In this document: piece after piece, positions 16,460 to 25,539 of the stretch | How the letters are laid out: the number at the start of each line of letters is the position of its first letter | Numbering within the stretch: position 1 is the stretch's first letter | Source of the DNA: Streptomyces tailanensis | GTDB taxonomy: Bacteria > Actinomycetota > Actinomycetes > Streptomycetales > Streptomycetaceae | Direction: 5' to 3' | Assembly (NCBI RefSeq): GCF_008386495.1 | Contig: NZ_VTHJ01000057.1 | Coordinates: 1 to 50,430 of the forward strand | Length of the DNA: 50,430 nt | Made by a program: the position numbers and the translations under genes | The notes under the pieces: model-generated | The model's input: only the letters and a program-made list of their open reading frames with translations | Databases searched by the model: none | What the model was told of the DNA's origin: nothing

Positions 16460-16849
16460 ATGAGCGAGGAGAGCCTTCCGGTGGATGCCCTGCCGGAGTA
16501 CGCGGAGCGGGTCCTCGAGGTCGCCGAGCTGATCCCGCCCGGGCGGGTCATGACGTACGGGGACGTCGCCGAATGGCTGGGGGAGGGCGGCCCGCGCCAG
16601 GTGGGCCGCGTGATGGCCCTCTACGGAGGAGCGGTGCCGTGGTGGCGGGTCGTCCGCGCGGACGGCGCCCTGCTCCCCGGCCACGAACTGAGAGCCCTCG
16701 GCCACTACCGCGCGGAGGGCACACCGCTGCGCGAGGCGAGCCGCTCCGCCGAGGGCCATGTGCCGCGCATCGACATGAGACGCGCGCGATGGGACGGCGG
16801 CGAACGCGCGGTAGGGGGCGGTGGCGAACGCGCGGAGGGTCACACCTGA
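16460..16849 (+). CDS. Alkyltransferase-like (ATL) DNA-binding protein, MGMT family
   Basis: A 129-residue protein with only the C-terminal DNA-binding domain of O6-alkylguanine-DNA alkyltransferase. The family active site PCHR is replaced by PWWR (Trp61-Trp62), so the alkyl-accepting Cys is absent. Such ATL proteins bind O6-alkylguanine and flag it for nucleotide excision repair. The helix-turn-helix with GPRQVGRVMAL fits DNA binding. The tail (about 20 residues) has a Gly/Glu/Arg repeat (GERAVGGGGERAEG). An in-frame ATG nine bases upstream is an alternative start. The location just before adnA parallels the mycobacterial Rv3204 neighbourhood. Confidence 0.87.
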   Translation: MSEESLPVDALPEYAERVLEVAELIPPGRVMTYGDVAEWLGEGGPRQVGRVMALYGGAVPWWRVVRADGALLPGHELRALGHYRAEGTPLREASRSAEGHVPRIDMRRARWDGGERAVGGGGERAEGHT

Positions 16850-16859
16850 CAGCTTCCGC

Positions 16860-16878
16860 CATCCCGCGCCCCGGGATG
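16860..16878. terminator. Small hairpin after the ATL gene
   Basis: CATCCCG and CGGGATG form a 7-bp stem around a 5-base loop, 10 bases past the ATL stop. The remaining gap up to 17074 contains a TAGCGT box near 17010 that could serve adnA, without a convincing -35. Confidence 0.45.
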
Positions 16879-17074
16879 CGACCCCTGCTCCGTACGGGGG
16901 AAGCGGGGCACGTCGGTGGTATGCCGTACGTTCGTGGGGCGAGGGACGCGGGTGCCGCGCGAGTCGGGAGGGAACAAGAGGAAGTCCTGCTTCCGCTCCA
17001 CCCGTCGGCGTAGCGTCGGCTGCACGTGTCCCCCTCAGTGACAAACGGCACACCCACCAGGACCGGCGAACCAC

Positions 17075-20000
17075 GTGAGCTCCTCTTCCTCCACCAGGCG
17101 CCTGTCGCACACCCAGGTGCGGCAGGGGAGCCGTGGCGCTTACCGACTGGTGCGTACCCCACCGGTCCGAACAGACCCCCCTCGTCTGGACGCCGAGCAG
17201 CGCGGGGTGGTTGACCACGAGACCGGCCCACTGCTCGTTCTCGCAGGTCCGGGCACCGGCAAGACGACCACGCTCGTCGAGTCGGTGGCGGCCCGCATCG
17301 CCCGCGGCGCGGATCCCGAGCGCGTCCTCGTCCTGACCTTCAGCCGCAAGGCGGCCGTGGAACTGCGCGACCGCATGGCGCTGCGCATGGGCGCGGCCCG
17401 CGCTCCGCAGGCCACCACCTTCCACTCGTTCTGCTACGCCCTGGTCCGCGCCCACCAGGACAGCGACCTGTTCGTCGAACCGTTGCGACTGCTGTCCGGC
17501 CCCGAACAGGACGTGGCGGTCCGTGAGCTGCTCGCGGGCCAACCCGACCTGGAGCGCCTGGGCCTCGCCCATGTGCGCTGGCCCGATGAGCTGCGTGCCT
17601 GCCTCACCACGCGCGGGTTCGCCGACGAGGTCCGCGCGGTCCTCGCCCGCAGCCGCGAACTGGGCCTGGCCCCCGGCGACCTGCGGAAATTCGCCGCCCG
17701 CAGCGGCCGCCCGGACTGGCTCGCCGCCTCGGCCTTCCTCGCCGAGTACCTCGACGTCCTCGACATGCGAGGAGTGATCGACTACGCGGAACTGGTGCAC
17801 CGCGCGGTGCTCCTCGCCGGCCGCACCGGTGTCGCCGAGCAGTTGGCCGCCCGGTACGACGCGGTCTACGTCGACGAGTACCAGGACACCGATCCCGCGC
17901 AGGTACGCCTGCTGAGGGCCCTCGAGGGCGGCGGCCGCACCCTGGTCGCGTTCGGCGACCCCGACCAGTCGATCTACACCTTCCGGGGCGCCGACGTGAA
18001 CGGCATCCTGGAGTTCCCGGTCGCCTTCCCGCGCGTGGACGGCCGCCCGGCACCGGTCGCGGTCCTCAGGACCTCCCGCCGCTCGGGAGCCGCCCTGCTC
18101 GCCGCCACCCGCCTGCTCACCCAGCGCATGCCGCTGACCCGCCTCCCGGCGGAGAAGGTACGGGCCCACCGCGAGCTGAGGCCGGTACGGGACGGCGGCA
18201 ACACCGAGGTCTACACGTACCCGACCTCGGGCACCGAGCTGGACAACATCGCGGACATCCTGCGCCGGGCCCATCTGGAGGACGGTGTCCCCTGGGGCGA
18301 CATGGCCGTCCTGGTGCGTGCGGGCGCCCGTACCATCCCCTCGATGCGCCGCACGCTCACCGCCGCCGGCGTACCCCTGGAGATCGACGGCGACGACCTG
18401 CCGCTGCGCCACGAACCGGCCGTACAGCCACTGCTGACGGCGCTTCGGGCGGTGGCGAGGGCGGAGTCGGTGACCGGCGCGGCTGAGGTGGCTGGCGCGG
18501 CTGAGGTGCCCGAAGCGGGCGCGGAGCCGGGCGAACCCCACGAGCTGTCCGGCTCGCGCGAGCAGCAGCCTTCCTGGCTCGACACCGAAACCGCGCTCAC
18601 CCTTCTCGCCTCCCCACTGGCCGGCATGGACACCGCCGACCTGCGGCGCCTCGGCCGCGCCCTCCGCGAGGAGGAGCGGGCCGGCGGCAACCCCGTACCG
18701 CCGCCCTCGGACGAACTGCTGGCACGCGCGCTGGCCGAGCCGGAGCGGCTGGCAGTGCACGACCCGGTGTACGCGCGGGGCGCCCAACGGCTCGGCGCGC
18801 TGCTGCGCCGGGCACGCGCGTGCCTCGCGGGAGGCGGCACCGCCGAGGAGGCGCTGTGGGAGCTGTGGGACGGCACCCCGTGGCCCCGGCGCCTGGAGCG
18901 GGCCGCCCGGCGCGGCGGTGCGGCCGGACGCAACGCGGACCGCGACCTCGACGCCGTGTGCGCGCTGTTCGCCACCGCCGCCCGTGCGGAGGAACGCACC
19001 GGCGGCCTCGGTGCCCTCAACTTCTGGGCGGAGATCGAGGCCGAGGACATCGCCGCCGACACGCTCACCGGCAGAGCCGTTCGCCCCGATGCCGTACGCC
19101 TGATGACCGCGCACCGCTCCAAGGGCCTCCAATGGCGCCTGGTCGTCGTCGCGGGCGTTCAGGAAGGACTGTGGCCGGACCTGCGCCGCCGGGGCTCGCT
19201 CCTGGAGGCCGACCGCATCGGCCGCGACGGGCTCGCGGAACCGCTCACCCCGGGAGCGCTGCTCGCGGAGGAACGCCGCCTGTTCTACGTGGCCACCACG
19301 CGCGCGCGTGAACGCCTCGTCGTCACCGCCGTGAAAGCCCCCGCCGACGACGGCGACCAGCCCTCCCGCTTCCTCACCGAACTCGGCGTCGAGCCCAAGG
19401 ACGTCACCGGCCGCCCCCGCCGCCCGCTGTCCGTCGCCGCCCTCGTCGCCGAACTGCGCGCCACAACCGTCGACCCGCGCGTGTCGGACGCCCTCCGCGA
19501 GGCCGCCGCCCTGCGTCTGGCACGGCTGGCCGCACTGAGCGACGAGGACGGTCGCCCGCTGGTGCCGTCGGCCCACCCGTACCGCTGGTGGGGCATGTTC
19601 GAGCCCACCGAGAGCAAGGTTCCGCTCAGGAACCGCGACCAGCCCGTCGTGCTCTCCGGCAGCGCCCTCGACCAGCTCGCCAACACCTGTTCCCTGCAGT
19701 GGTTCCTGGGCCGCGAGGTGAAGGCCGACGCACCCGCGACCGCCGCCCAGGGCTTCGGCAACGTCGTCCACGTCCTCGCCGACGAGGTTGCCTCCGGACG
19801 CACCCCCGCCGACCTCGACGTCCTCATGGAGCGCCTCGACTCCGTGTGGAACGCGCTCGCCTTCGACGCGCCCTGGAAGTCGGAGCAGGAGAAGCAGCAC
19901 GCGCGCGTGGCACTCGAACGCTTCCTGAAGTGGCACGTCATGGATCGCACGGGGCGCGCCCCGGTGGCCAGCGAGCACGACTTCGACGTCACCCTCGAAG

Positions 20001-20446
20001 CGGGCGACTACGAGGTGCGCATCCGTGGCTCCATGGACCGCGTCGAGGCCGACACCGAGGGCCGCGCCTACGTCGTCGACTTCAAGACCGGCAAACAGGC
20101 CCCGACCGCCGCCGAAGTGGACCACCACCCCCAACTCGCCGTCTACCAGCTCGCGGTCCGCGAGGGGGCCGTCGACGAGCCCTTCGGCGGCGTACGACCC
20201 GAACAGGGCGGCGCCGAACTCGTCCAGCTGAGACAGGGCGCCGCCAAGAAGAACGGTGGTGAGACGCTCCCCAAGGTGCAGGCCCAGGGGCCATTGGAGG
20301 GCGACTGGATCGGCGGCCTCCTCGCCAACGCCGCGGGGAAGGTCCTCGACGAACGTTTTTCCCCGACCACGGGACAACACTGCACACACTGCGCGTTCCG
20401 GGCGTCGTGCAGTGCCCGCCCCGAGGGCCGTCACGTGGTCGAGTGA
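17075..20446 (+). CDS. adnA: AdnA-like helicase-nuclease (UvrD motor + RecB-type nuclease)
   Basis: A 1123-residue UvrD/Rep helicase fused to a PD-(D/E)XK nuclease. Walker A is GPGTGKTT near residue 58, motif II is VDEYQDTD near residue 266, and motif VI is VATTRARERL near residue 740. The C-terminal nuclease has DFKTGK and QLAVYQLAV, and four Cys (one in NTCSLQ near residue 870 and CTHCAFRASC near the end) that fit a Fe-S cluster as in AddB/Cas4-type nucleases. Tandem with a second such gene, this matches the actinobacterial AdnAB motor-nuclease that resects double-strand breaks. Assignment of A versus B rests on gene order relative to mycobacteria. Confidence 0.88.
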   Translation: MSSSSSTRRLSHTQVRQGSRGAYRLVRTPPVRTDPPRLDAEQRGVVDHETGPLLVLAGPGTGKTTTLVESVAARIARGADPERVLVLTFSRKAAVELRDRMALRMGAARAPQATTFHSFCYALVRAHQDSDLFVEPLRLLSGPEQDVAVRELLAGQPDLERLGLAHVRWPDELRACLTTRGFADEVRAVLARSRELGLAPGDLRKFAARSGRPDWLAASAFLAEYLDVLDMRGVIDYAELVHRAVLLAGRTGVAEQLAARYDAVYVDEYQDTDPAQVRLLRALEGGGRTLVAFGDPDQSIYTFRGADVNGILEFPVAFPRVDGRPAPVAVLRTSRRSGAALLAATRLLTQRMPLTRLPAEKVRAHRELRPVRDGGNTEVYTYPTSGTELDNIADILRRAHLEDGVPWGDMAVLVRAGARTIPSMRRTLTAAGVPLEIDGDDLPLRHEPAVQPLLTALRAVARAESVTGAAEVAGAAEVPEAGAEPGEPHELSGSREQQPSWLDTETALTLLASPLAGMDTADLRRLGRALREEERAGGNPVPPPSDELLARALAEPERLAVHDPVYARGAQRLGALLRRARACLAGGGTAEEALWELWDGTPWPRRLERAARRGGAAGRNADRDLDAVCALFATAARAEERTGGLGALNFWAEIEAEDIAADTLTGRAVRPDAVRLMTAHRSKGLQWRLVVVAGVQEGLWPDLRRRGSLLEADRIGRDGLAEPLTPGALLAEERRLFYVATTRARERLVVTAVKAPADDGDQPSRFLTELGVEPKDVTGRPRRPLSVAALVAELRATTVDPRVSDALREAAALRLARLAALSDEDGRPLVPSAHPYRWWGMFEPTESKVPLRNRDQPVVLSGSALDQLANTCSLQWFLGREVKADAPATAAQGFGNVVHVLADEVASGRTPADLDVLMERLDSVWNALAFDAPWKSEQEKQHARVALERFLKWHVMDRTGRAPVASEHDFDVTLEAGDYEVRIRGSMDRVEADTEGRAYVVDFKTGKQAPTAAEVDHHPQLAVYQLAVREGAVDEPFGGVRPEQGGAELVQLRQGAAKKNGGETLPKVQAQGPLEGDWIGGLLANAAGKVLDERFSPTTGQHCTHCAFRASCSARPEGRHVVE

Positions 20447-20502
20447 GGCCGCCCGAGGGCGAACCGCGTCCGCTGTCAGTGGCCGGCGCTAGCCTCTCTG
20501 GA

Positions 20503-23500
20503 ATGTCCGCCCGTATCAGCGATCCCGAGCAGCTCAAGGAGCTCCTCGGTATCCCGTTCACCCCGGAGCAGACGGCCTGCATCGTTGCGCCGCCCGCCCC
20601 GCAGGTGATCGTGGCCGGAGCCGGGTCGGGCAAGACCACGGTGATGGCCGCGCGCGTGGTGTGGCTGGTCGGCACCGGACAGGTCGCGCCCGAACAGGTG
20701 CTCGGTCTGACGTTCACCAACAAGGCGGCGGGCGAGCTCGCCGAGCGCGTACGCAAGGCCCTCGTCAAGGCGGGCATCACCGACCCGGACGTGATCGACC
20801 CCGACAACCCGCCGGGCGAGCCGGTCATCTCCACGTACCACGCCTTCGCGGGCCGCCTCCTCACCGACCACGGCCTGCGCATCGGCTTGGAACCCACCTC
20901 CCGGCTCCTCGCCGACGCCACCCGCTACCAACTCGCCGCGCGGGTGCTGCGCGAGTCGCCGGGCCCGTACCCGGCGCTGACCCGTTCCTTTCCGGACCTG
21001 GTCAGCGACCTCCTCGCCCTCGACTCCGAACTCGCCGAACACCTCGTACGACCCGAGGAACTGCGCGCCCACGACGCCGAACTGCTGCGCGACCTGGAGA
21101 GCGCCAAGCTCACCAACGCCGACCTTCGCAAGGTCCCCGAGGCGGCCGCGGCCCGGCGCGAACTCGCCGAACTGGTGGGCCGATACCGCGCGGCCAAGCG
21201 CGAGCGTGACCTCCTGGACTTCGGTGACCAGATCGCCCTCTCGGCCACTCTCGCGCAGCTACCGGAGGTCGGCCGCATCCTGCGGGACGAGTTCCGTGTG
21301 GTCCTGCTCGACGAGTACCAGGACACCTCCGTGGCCCAACGCGTCCTCCTGGCGGGCCTCTTCGGCGGCGGCACCGGCCACCCCGTCACCGCCGTCGGCG
21401 ACCCCTGCCAGGCGATCTACGGCTGGCGCGGCGCCTCCGTGGCCAACCTCGACGACTTCCCCGAGCACTTCGCGCACACGGACGGCAGCGCGGCCGAGCG
21501 CCAGTCACTCAGCGAGAACCGCCGCAGCGGCGGCCGCCTCCTCGACCTCGCCAACGGCCTCGCCGAACCCCTGCGCGCCATGCACGCGGGCGTGGAGGCC
21601 CTCCGCCCCGCCCCCGGCGTCGAACGCGACGGCGTGGTCCGCTGCGCCCTGCTGCCCACCCACGCCGAGGAACTCGACTGGCTCGCCGACTCCATCGCCC
21701 ACCTCGTGCGCACCGGCAAGGAACCCGGCGACATCGCCGTCCTGTGCCGTACGGCCACCGACTTCGCCGAGATCCAGGGTGCGCTCGTCGCCCGCGACAT
21801 CCCGGTCGAGGTCGTGGGCCTCTCCGGACTGCTCCACCTCCCCGAGGTCGCCGACCTCGTCGCCGTCTGCGAGGTCCTCCAGGACCCCGGCGCCAACGCC
21901 TCCCTCGTGCGCCTGCTCACCGGCCCGCGCTGGCGCATCGGCCCCCGCGACCTCGCCCTCCTGGGGCGCCGGGCCAGACAACTCGTGTCGCACGCGCGCG
22001 TGGAGGCCGACGACGACCCGGACCGCCGGCTGGCCGCCGCCGTCGAGGGCGTCGACCCGTCCGAGGTGATCTCCCTCGCCGACGCGCTCGACACCTTCCT
22101 GGAGCTGCCGCTCGAAGCCGACGGGGAGGACGACGGGCTGCCGTTCTCGCCGGACGCGCGCGTACGGTTCGCCCGCCTCGCCACCGAACTGCGCGACCTG
22201 CGCCGCTCCCTCGCCGACCCGCTCATGGACGTCCTGCACCGGGTGCTCGCCGTCACCGGCCTGGAAGTGGAACTCTCCGCGTCCCCACACGCCCTGGCGG
22301 CCCGCCGCCGCGAGACACTCTCCAACTTCCTGGACATCGCCGCCTCCTTCGCCGCGAACAGCGAGGGCGAGGCCTCCCTGCTCGCCTTCCTCGGCTTCCT
22401 GCGCACGGCCGCCCAGTACGAGAAGGGCCTCGACAACGCCCTGCCCGGCGGCGAGAACACCGTGAAGGTACTCACCGCCCACAAGTCCAAGGGCCTGGAG
22501 TGGGACGTCGTCGCTGTCCCCGGCCTGGTCACCGGCACCTTCCCCAGCAGCCAGGGCCGCGAGAAGTGGACCGCCCAGGGCAGGGTCCTCCCGCACGAGC
22601 TGCGCGGTGACGCCGACACCCTCCCCGCCGTCGAGGCATGGGACTCCCGGGGCCTGAAGGCCTTCCAGGAGGCCATGAAGGACCACCAGCACACTGAGGA
22701 ACTCCGCCTCGGCTACGTCACGTTCACCCGCCCCCGCTCCCTGCTCCTTGGCTCCGGCCACTGGTGGGGCCCGTCCCAGAAACGCCCACGCGGCCCGTCC
22801 GACTTCCTCAAGGCCCTCTACGACCACTGCGCCGCCGGATACGGCGAGATCGAGGCCTGGGCCGACGAACCCGAGGAGGGCGCCGAGAACCCCGCCCTGC
22901 ACGAGTCGACCGCCGAGCACGCCTGGCCGCTCCCCCTGGACGACACGGCCCTGGCCCGCCGCCGGGCGGCCGCCGAGACCGTACTGGCCCACCTGGAAGG
23001 CGCAGCCTCCCACGAGGAGGCCCATCCGGGTGCTACCGACGACGCGGACTGGCCGCCTCCGCCGGAGGACGACTACCCGGACGGCTTTCCCGAGCCGCCC
23101 GAGGACTTCCCGGCAGAGGACGCCTCCGACTGGGACTCCTGGACGACGGACCGCCCGGCGGACGCCGCGCAGCCCGCTCACGCGCGCGTGCCGCACCCCG
23201 GACAGGACGAGCGCACTCCTTCCGTGCCGCACGCCCGCCGCCACCCCGCCGAACCCGACCTCACCCCCGAGGACGCCCGCGCCATCGCTTCCTGGGACCG
23301 TGACCTGGACGCCCTCACCGGTGAGCTCCTGCGGTCCCGGGCGACCGTCACCGACGTACCCCTGCCGGCGTCGCTCACGGCGTCACAGGTGGTCCGCCTG
23401 GCAGCCGACCCGGACGGCTTCGCGCAGGAGCTCGCGCGCCCCATGCCGCGCCCCCCGCAGCCCGCCGCGCGCCGTGGCACCCGCTTCCACGCGTGGATCG

Positions 23501-24018
23501 AGGCCCGTTTCGAGGAGCTGCGGCTACCCATGCTGGAGCCCGAGGAGCTACCGGGCAGCGAGACCGAGATCGCCGACGAACTGGACCTGGAGACCCTCAA
23601 GGACGCCTTCGAACGCACTCCGTACGCGCATCGCACGCCGTACCGGGTCGAGGCACCCTTCCAACTCGGCATCGCGGGGCGCGTCGTACGCGGCCGCATT
23701 GACGCCGTCTACCGGGACACCGACGACGGCGACGGGACGACGACGTACGAGATCGTCGACTGGAAGACCAGCCGCACCCGCACTGCCGACCCCCTCCAGT
23801 TGGCCCTCTACCGGCTCGCCTGGGCCGAGCAGCAAGGTGTGCCCCTGGAGTCGGTGAGAGCCACGTTCTTGTACGTGCGCACCGGTGACGTCGTACGCCC
23901 TGAGGACCTCCCCGACCGGATCGCCCTGGAGCGGCTGCTGCTGGAGGAAGCGGGCGCCGCCGGGACCGAACTGTCGGCCGAGGAACCGCCGGACGAGCAT
24001 GTCGGTGCGGGCCGATAG
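20503..24018 (+). CDS. adnB: AdnB-like helicase-nuclease
   Basis: A 1171-residue UvrD-type helicase with C-terminal RecB-like nuclease, partner of the preceding gene. Walker A is GAGSGKTT near residue 41, motif II is LLDEYQDTS near residue 268, and the nuclease has RGTRFHAWIE and EIVDWKTSRT. It lacks the Cys tetrad seen in its partner. An acidic, Pro-rich insert (about residues 845-915) separates motor and nuclease. I start it at the ATG of MSARISDPEQL; TAGCCT at 20490-20495 only 7 bases ahead suggests a leaderless internal promoter in addition to cotranscription with adnA (56-bp gap). AdnAB loads on broken ends and degrades/unwinds DNA for recombination. Confidence 0.9.
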   Translation: MSARISDPEQLKELLGIPFTPEQTACIVAPPAPQVIVAGAGSGKTTVMAARVVWLVGTGQVAPEQVLGLTFTNKAAGELAERVRKALVKAGITDPDVIDPDNPPGEPVISTYHAFAGRLLTDHGLRIGLEPTSRLLADATRYQLAARVLRESPGPYPALTRSFPDLVSDLLALDSELAEHLVRPEELRAHDAELLRDLESAKLTNADLRKVPEAAAARRELAELVGRYRAAKRERDLLDFGDQIALSATLAQLPEVGRILRDEFRVVLLDEYQDTSVAQRVLLAGLFGGGTGHPVTAVGDPCQAIYGWRGASVANLDDFPEHFAHTDGSAAERQSLSENRRSGGRLLDLANGLAEPLRAMHAGVEALRPAPGVERDGVVRCALLPTHAEELDWLADSIAHLVRTGKEPGDIAVLCRTATDFAEIQGALVARDIPVEVVGLSGLLHLPEVADLVAVCEVLQDPGANASLVRLLTGPRWRIGPRDLALLGRRARQLVSHARVEADDDPDRRLAAAVEGVDPSEVISLADALDTFLELPLEADGEDDGLPFSPDARVRFARLATELRDLRRSLADPLMDVLHRVLAVTGLEVELSASPHALAARRRETLSNFLDIAASFAANSEGEASLLAFLGFLRTAAQYEKGLDNALPGGENTVKVLTAHKSKGLEWDVVAVPGLVTGTFPSSQGREKWTAQGRVLPHELRGDADTLPAVEAWDSRGLKAFQEAMKDHQHTEELRLGYVTFTRPRSLLLGSGHWWGPSQKRPRGPSDFLKALYDHCAAGYGEIEAWADEPEEGAENPALHESTAEHAWPLPLDDTALARRRAAAETVLAHLEGAASHEEAHPGATDDADWPPPPEDDYPDGFPEPPEDFPAEDASDWDSWTTDRPADAAQPAHARVPHPGQDERTPSVPHARRHPAEPDLTPEDARAIASWDRDLDALTGELLRSRATVTDVPLPASLTASQVVRLAADPDGFAQELARPMPRPPQPAARRGTRFHAWIEARFEELRLPMLEPEELPGSETEIADELDLETLKDAFERTPYAHRTPYRVEAPFQLGIAGRVVRGRIDAVYRDTDDGDGTTTYEIVDWKTSRTRTADPLQLALYRLAWAEQQGVPLESVRATFLYVRTGDVVRPEDLPDRIALERLLLEEAGAAGTELSAEEPPDEHVGAGR

Positions 24019-24028
24019 GCTCGTGAGC

Positions 24029-25441
24029 ATGAGCCACCCCGTTGACAGCGACGTCAGCGTCGTCCGTACGTACATCGAGAACCACCGTGCCGCCTTCCTC
24101 GACGACCTCGTGGAATGGCTGCGCATCCCGTCGGTGTCGGCCCAGCCCGAGCACACGACGGACGTACGGCGCAGTGCCGACTGGCTCGCCGCCAAGCTCA
24201 AGGAGACCGGGTTTCCCACGGCGGAGGTCTGGGAGACGCCGGGTGCTCCCGCGGTCTTCGCCGAATGGCCCTCCGAAGACCCCGATGCTCCTACGGTCCT
24301 GGTCTACGGGCACCACGACGTGCAGCCCGCGGCCCGCGGGGATGGCTGGGACACCGAGCCGTTCGAGCCCGTGATCCGCGGAAACCGCCTCCACGCGCGC
24401 GGGGCGGCCGAAGACAAGGGGCAGGTGTTCTTCCACACACTCGGTGTCCGCGCCCACCTCGCCGCCACCGGCCGCACCGCCCCCGCCGTACACCTGAAAA
24501 TGCTCATCGAAGGCGAGGAGGAGTCCGGCTCCCCGCACTTCAGAGCCCTCGTCGAGGAGCACACCGAGCGGCTCGCCACCGACGCGGTCGTCGTCTCCGA
24601 CACCGGCATGTGGGCCGAGGACACCCCCACCGTGTGCACCGGAATGCGCGGCCTCGCCGAGTGCGAGATCCAGCTGTACGGGCCCGACCAGGACATCCAC
24701 TCCGGTTCCTTCGGCGGCGCCATACCCAACCCGGCCACCGCCGCCGCCCGCCTGGTCGCCGCCCTGCACGACGAGCACGCGCGCGTGGCGATCCCCGGCT
24801 TCTACGACGGCATCGTCGAACTCACCGACCGCGAGCGCGCACTCTTCGCGGAACTGCCCTTCGACGAGGAACAGTGGCTGCGCACGGCCAAATCGACAGC
24901 GACATACGGGGAGGCCGGCCACACCACCCTGGAGCGTGTCTGGGCCCGCCCGACCGCCGAGGTCAACGGCATCGGCGGTGGTTACCAGGGCCCCGGCAGC
25001 AAGACGATCATCCCGTCCTCGGCGATGGTGAAGCTCTCCTTCCGGCTGGTGGCAGGGCAGGACCCGGACCACATGGAGAAGGCGGTCCGCTCCTGGACGG
25101 CCGAGCGGATCCCCGTCGGCATCCGGCACGAGATCACATTCAGCGGGTCCACCCGCCCCTGCCTGACACCCCTGGACCACCCGGCGCTGCGGTCCGTCGT
25201 ACGCGCCATGGGCCGCGCCTTCCAGCAGCCGGTCCGCTACACACGCGAGGGCGGCTCCGGCCCCGCCGCTGACCTCCAGGAAGTCCTCGACGCGCCCGTG
25301 CTCTTCCTGGGCATCTCCGTCCCCTCCGACGGCTGGCACGCCCCCAACGAGAAGGTCGAACTCGATCTGCTCCTCAAGGGCGTCGAGACCAGCGCGTACC
25401 TCTGGGGCGAACTGGCCGAAAGCCCTCGCGAGGCACACTGA
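24029..25441 (+). CDS. M20 family dipeptidase/metallopeptidase
   Basis: A 470-residue cytosolic metallopeptidase. Conserved M20 features are GHHDVQP near residue 95 (zinc His and catalytic Asp), ARGAAEDKGQ near 128, EGEEESGS near 165 (catalytic Glu-Glu), a metal Asp in SDTGMW near 195, and the His in SDGWHAPNEK near 440. It probably hydrolyses dipeptides or related small amides. It starts 10 bases after the adnB stop, so it may share the transcript. In mycobacteria I recall a cation-transporter gene between adnB and nudC, so this gene seems to be a Streptomyces replacement or insertion. Confidence 0.9.
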   Translation: MSHPVDSDVSVVRTYIENHRAAFLDDLVEWLRIPSVSAQPEHTTDVRRSADWLAAKLKETGFPTAEVWETPGAPAVFAEWPSEDPDAPTVLVYGHHDVQPAARGDGWDTEPFEPVIRGNRLHARGAAEDKGQVFFHTLGVRAHLAATGRTAPAVHLKMLIEGEEESGSPHFRALVEEHTERLATDAVVVSDTGMWAEDTPTVCTGMRGLAECEIQLYGPDQDIHSGSFGGAIPNPATAAARLVAALHDEHARVAIPGFYDGIVELTDRERALFAELPFDEEQWLRTAKSTATYGEAGHTTLERVWARPTAEVNGIGGGYQGPGSKTIIPSSAMVKLSFRLVAGQDPDHMEKAVRSWTAERIPVGIRHEITFSGSTRPCLTPLDHPALRSVVRAMGRAFQQPVRYTREGGSGPAADLQEVLDAPVLFLGISVPSDGWHAPNEKVELDLLLKGVETSAYLWGELAESPREAH

Positions 25442-25452
25442 AGAAGGCCCCC

Positions 25453-25539
25453 ATGCCCCAGCGCACCCACCCGCCGTACGCCCCGCCGAACCGCCCGCCC
25501 AATCAACCGTTCCACCGGGGGAGTTGGAAGCACTCGTGA
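25453..25539 (+). CDS. 28-residue Pro-rich small ORF coupled to nudC
   Basis: ATG with AAGAAGG five bases upstream opens a 28-codon ORF (begins MPQRTHPPYAPPNRPP) whose TGA overlaps the nudC GTG as GTGA. Eight of 28 residues are Pro, which would slow ribosomes without EF-P. It may act as a leader for nudC or be a chance ORF; the coupling geometry is the main argument for it. Confidence 0.4.
   Translation: MPQRTHPPYAPPNRPPNQPFHRGSWKHS

Noticed and set aside
18811..18824. GGCACGCGCGTGCC and similar CG palindromes inside the adn genes as regulatory sites
   Set aside because: They coincide with Ala-Arg-Val-type codon strings and are expected in high-G+C coding DNA.
16295..20434. Very long minus-strand open frame opposite ATL and adnA
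   Set aside because: Antisense shadow caused by high G+C; the opposite strand encodes clear helicase and ATL motifs.
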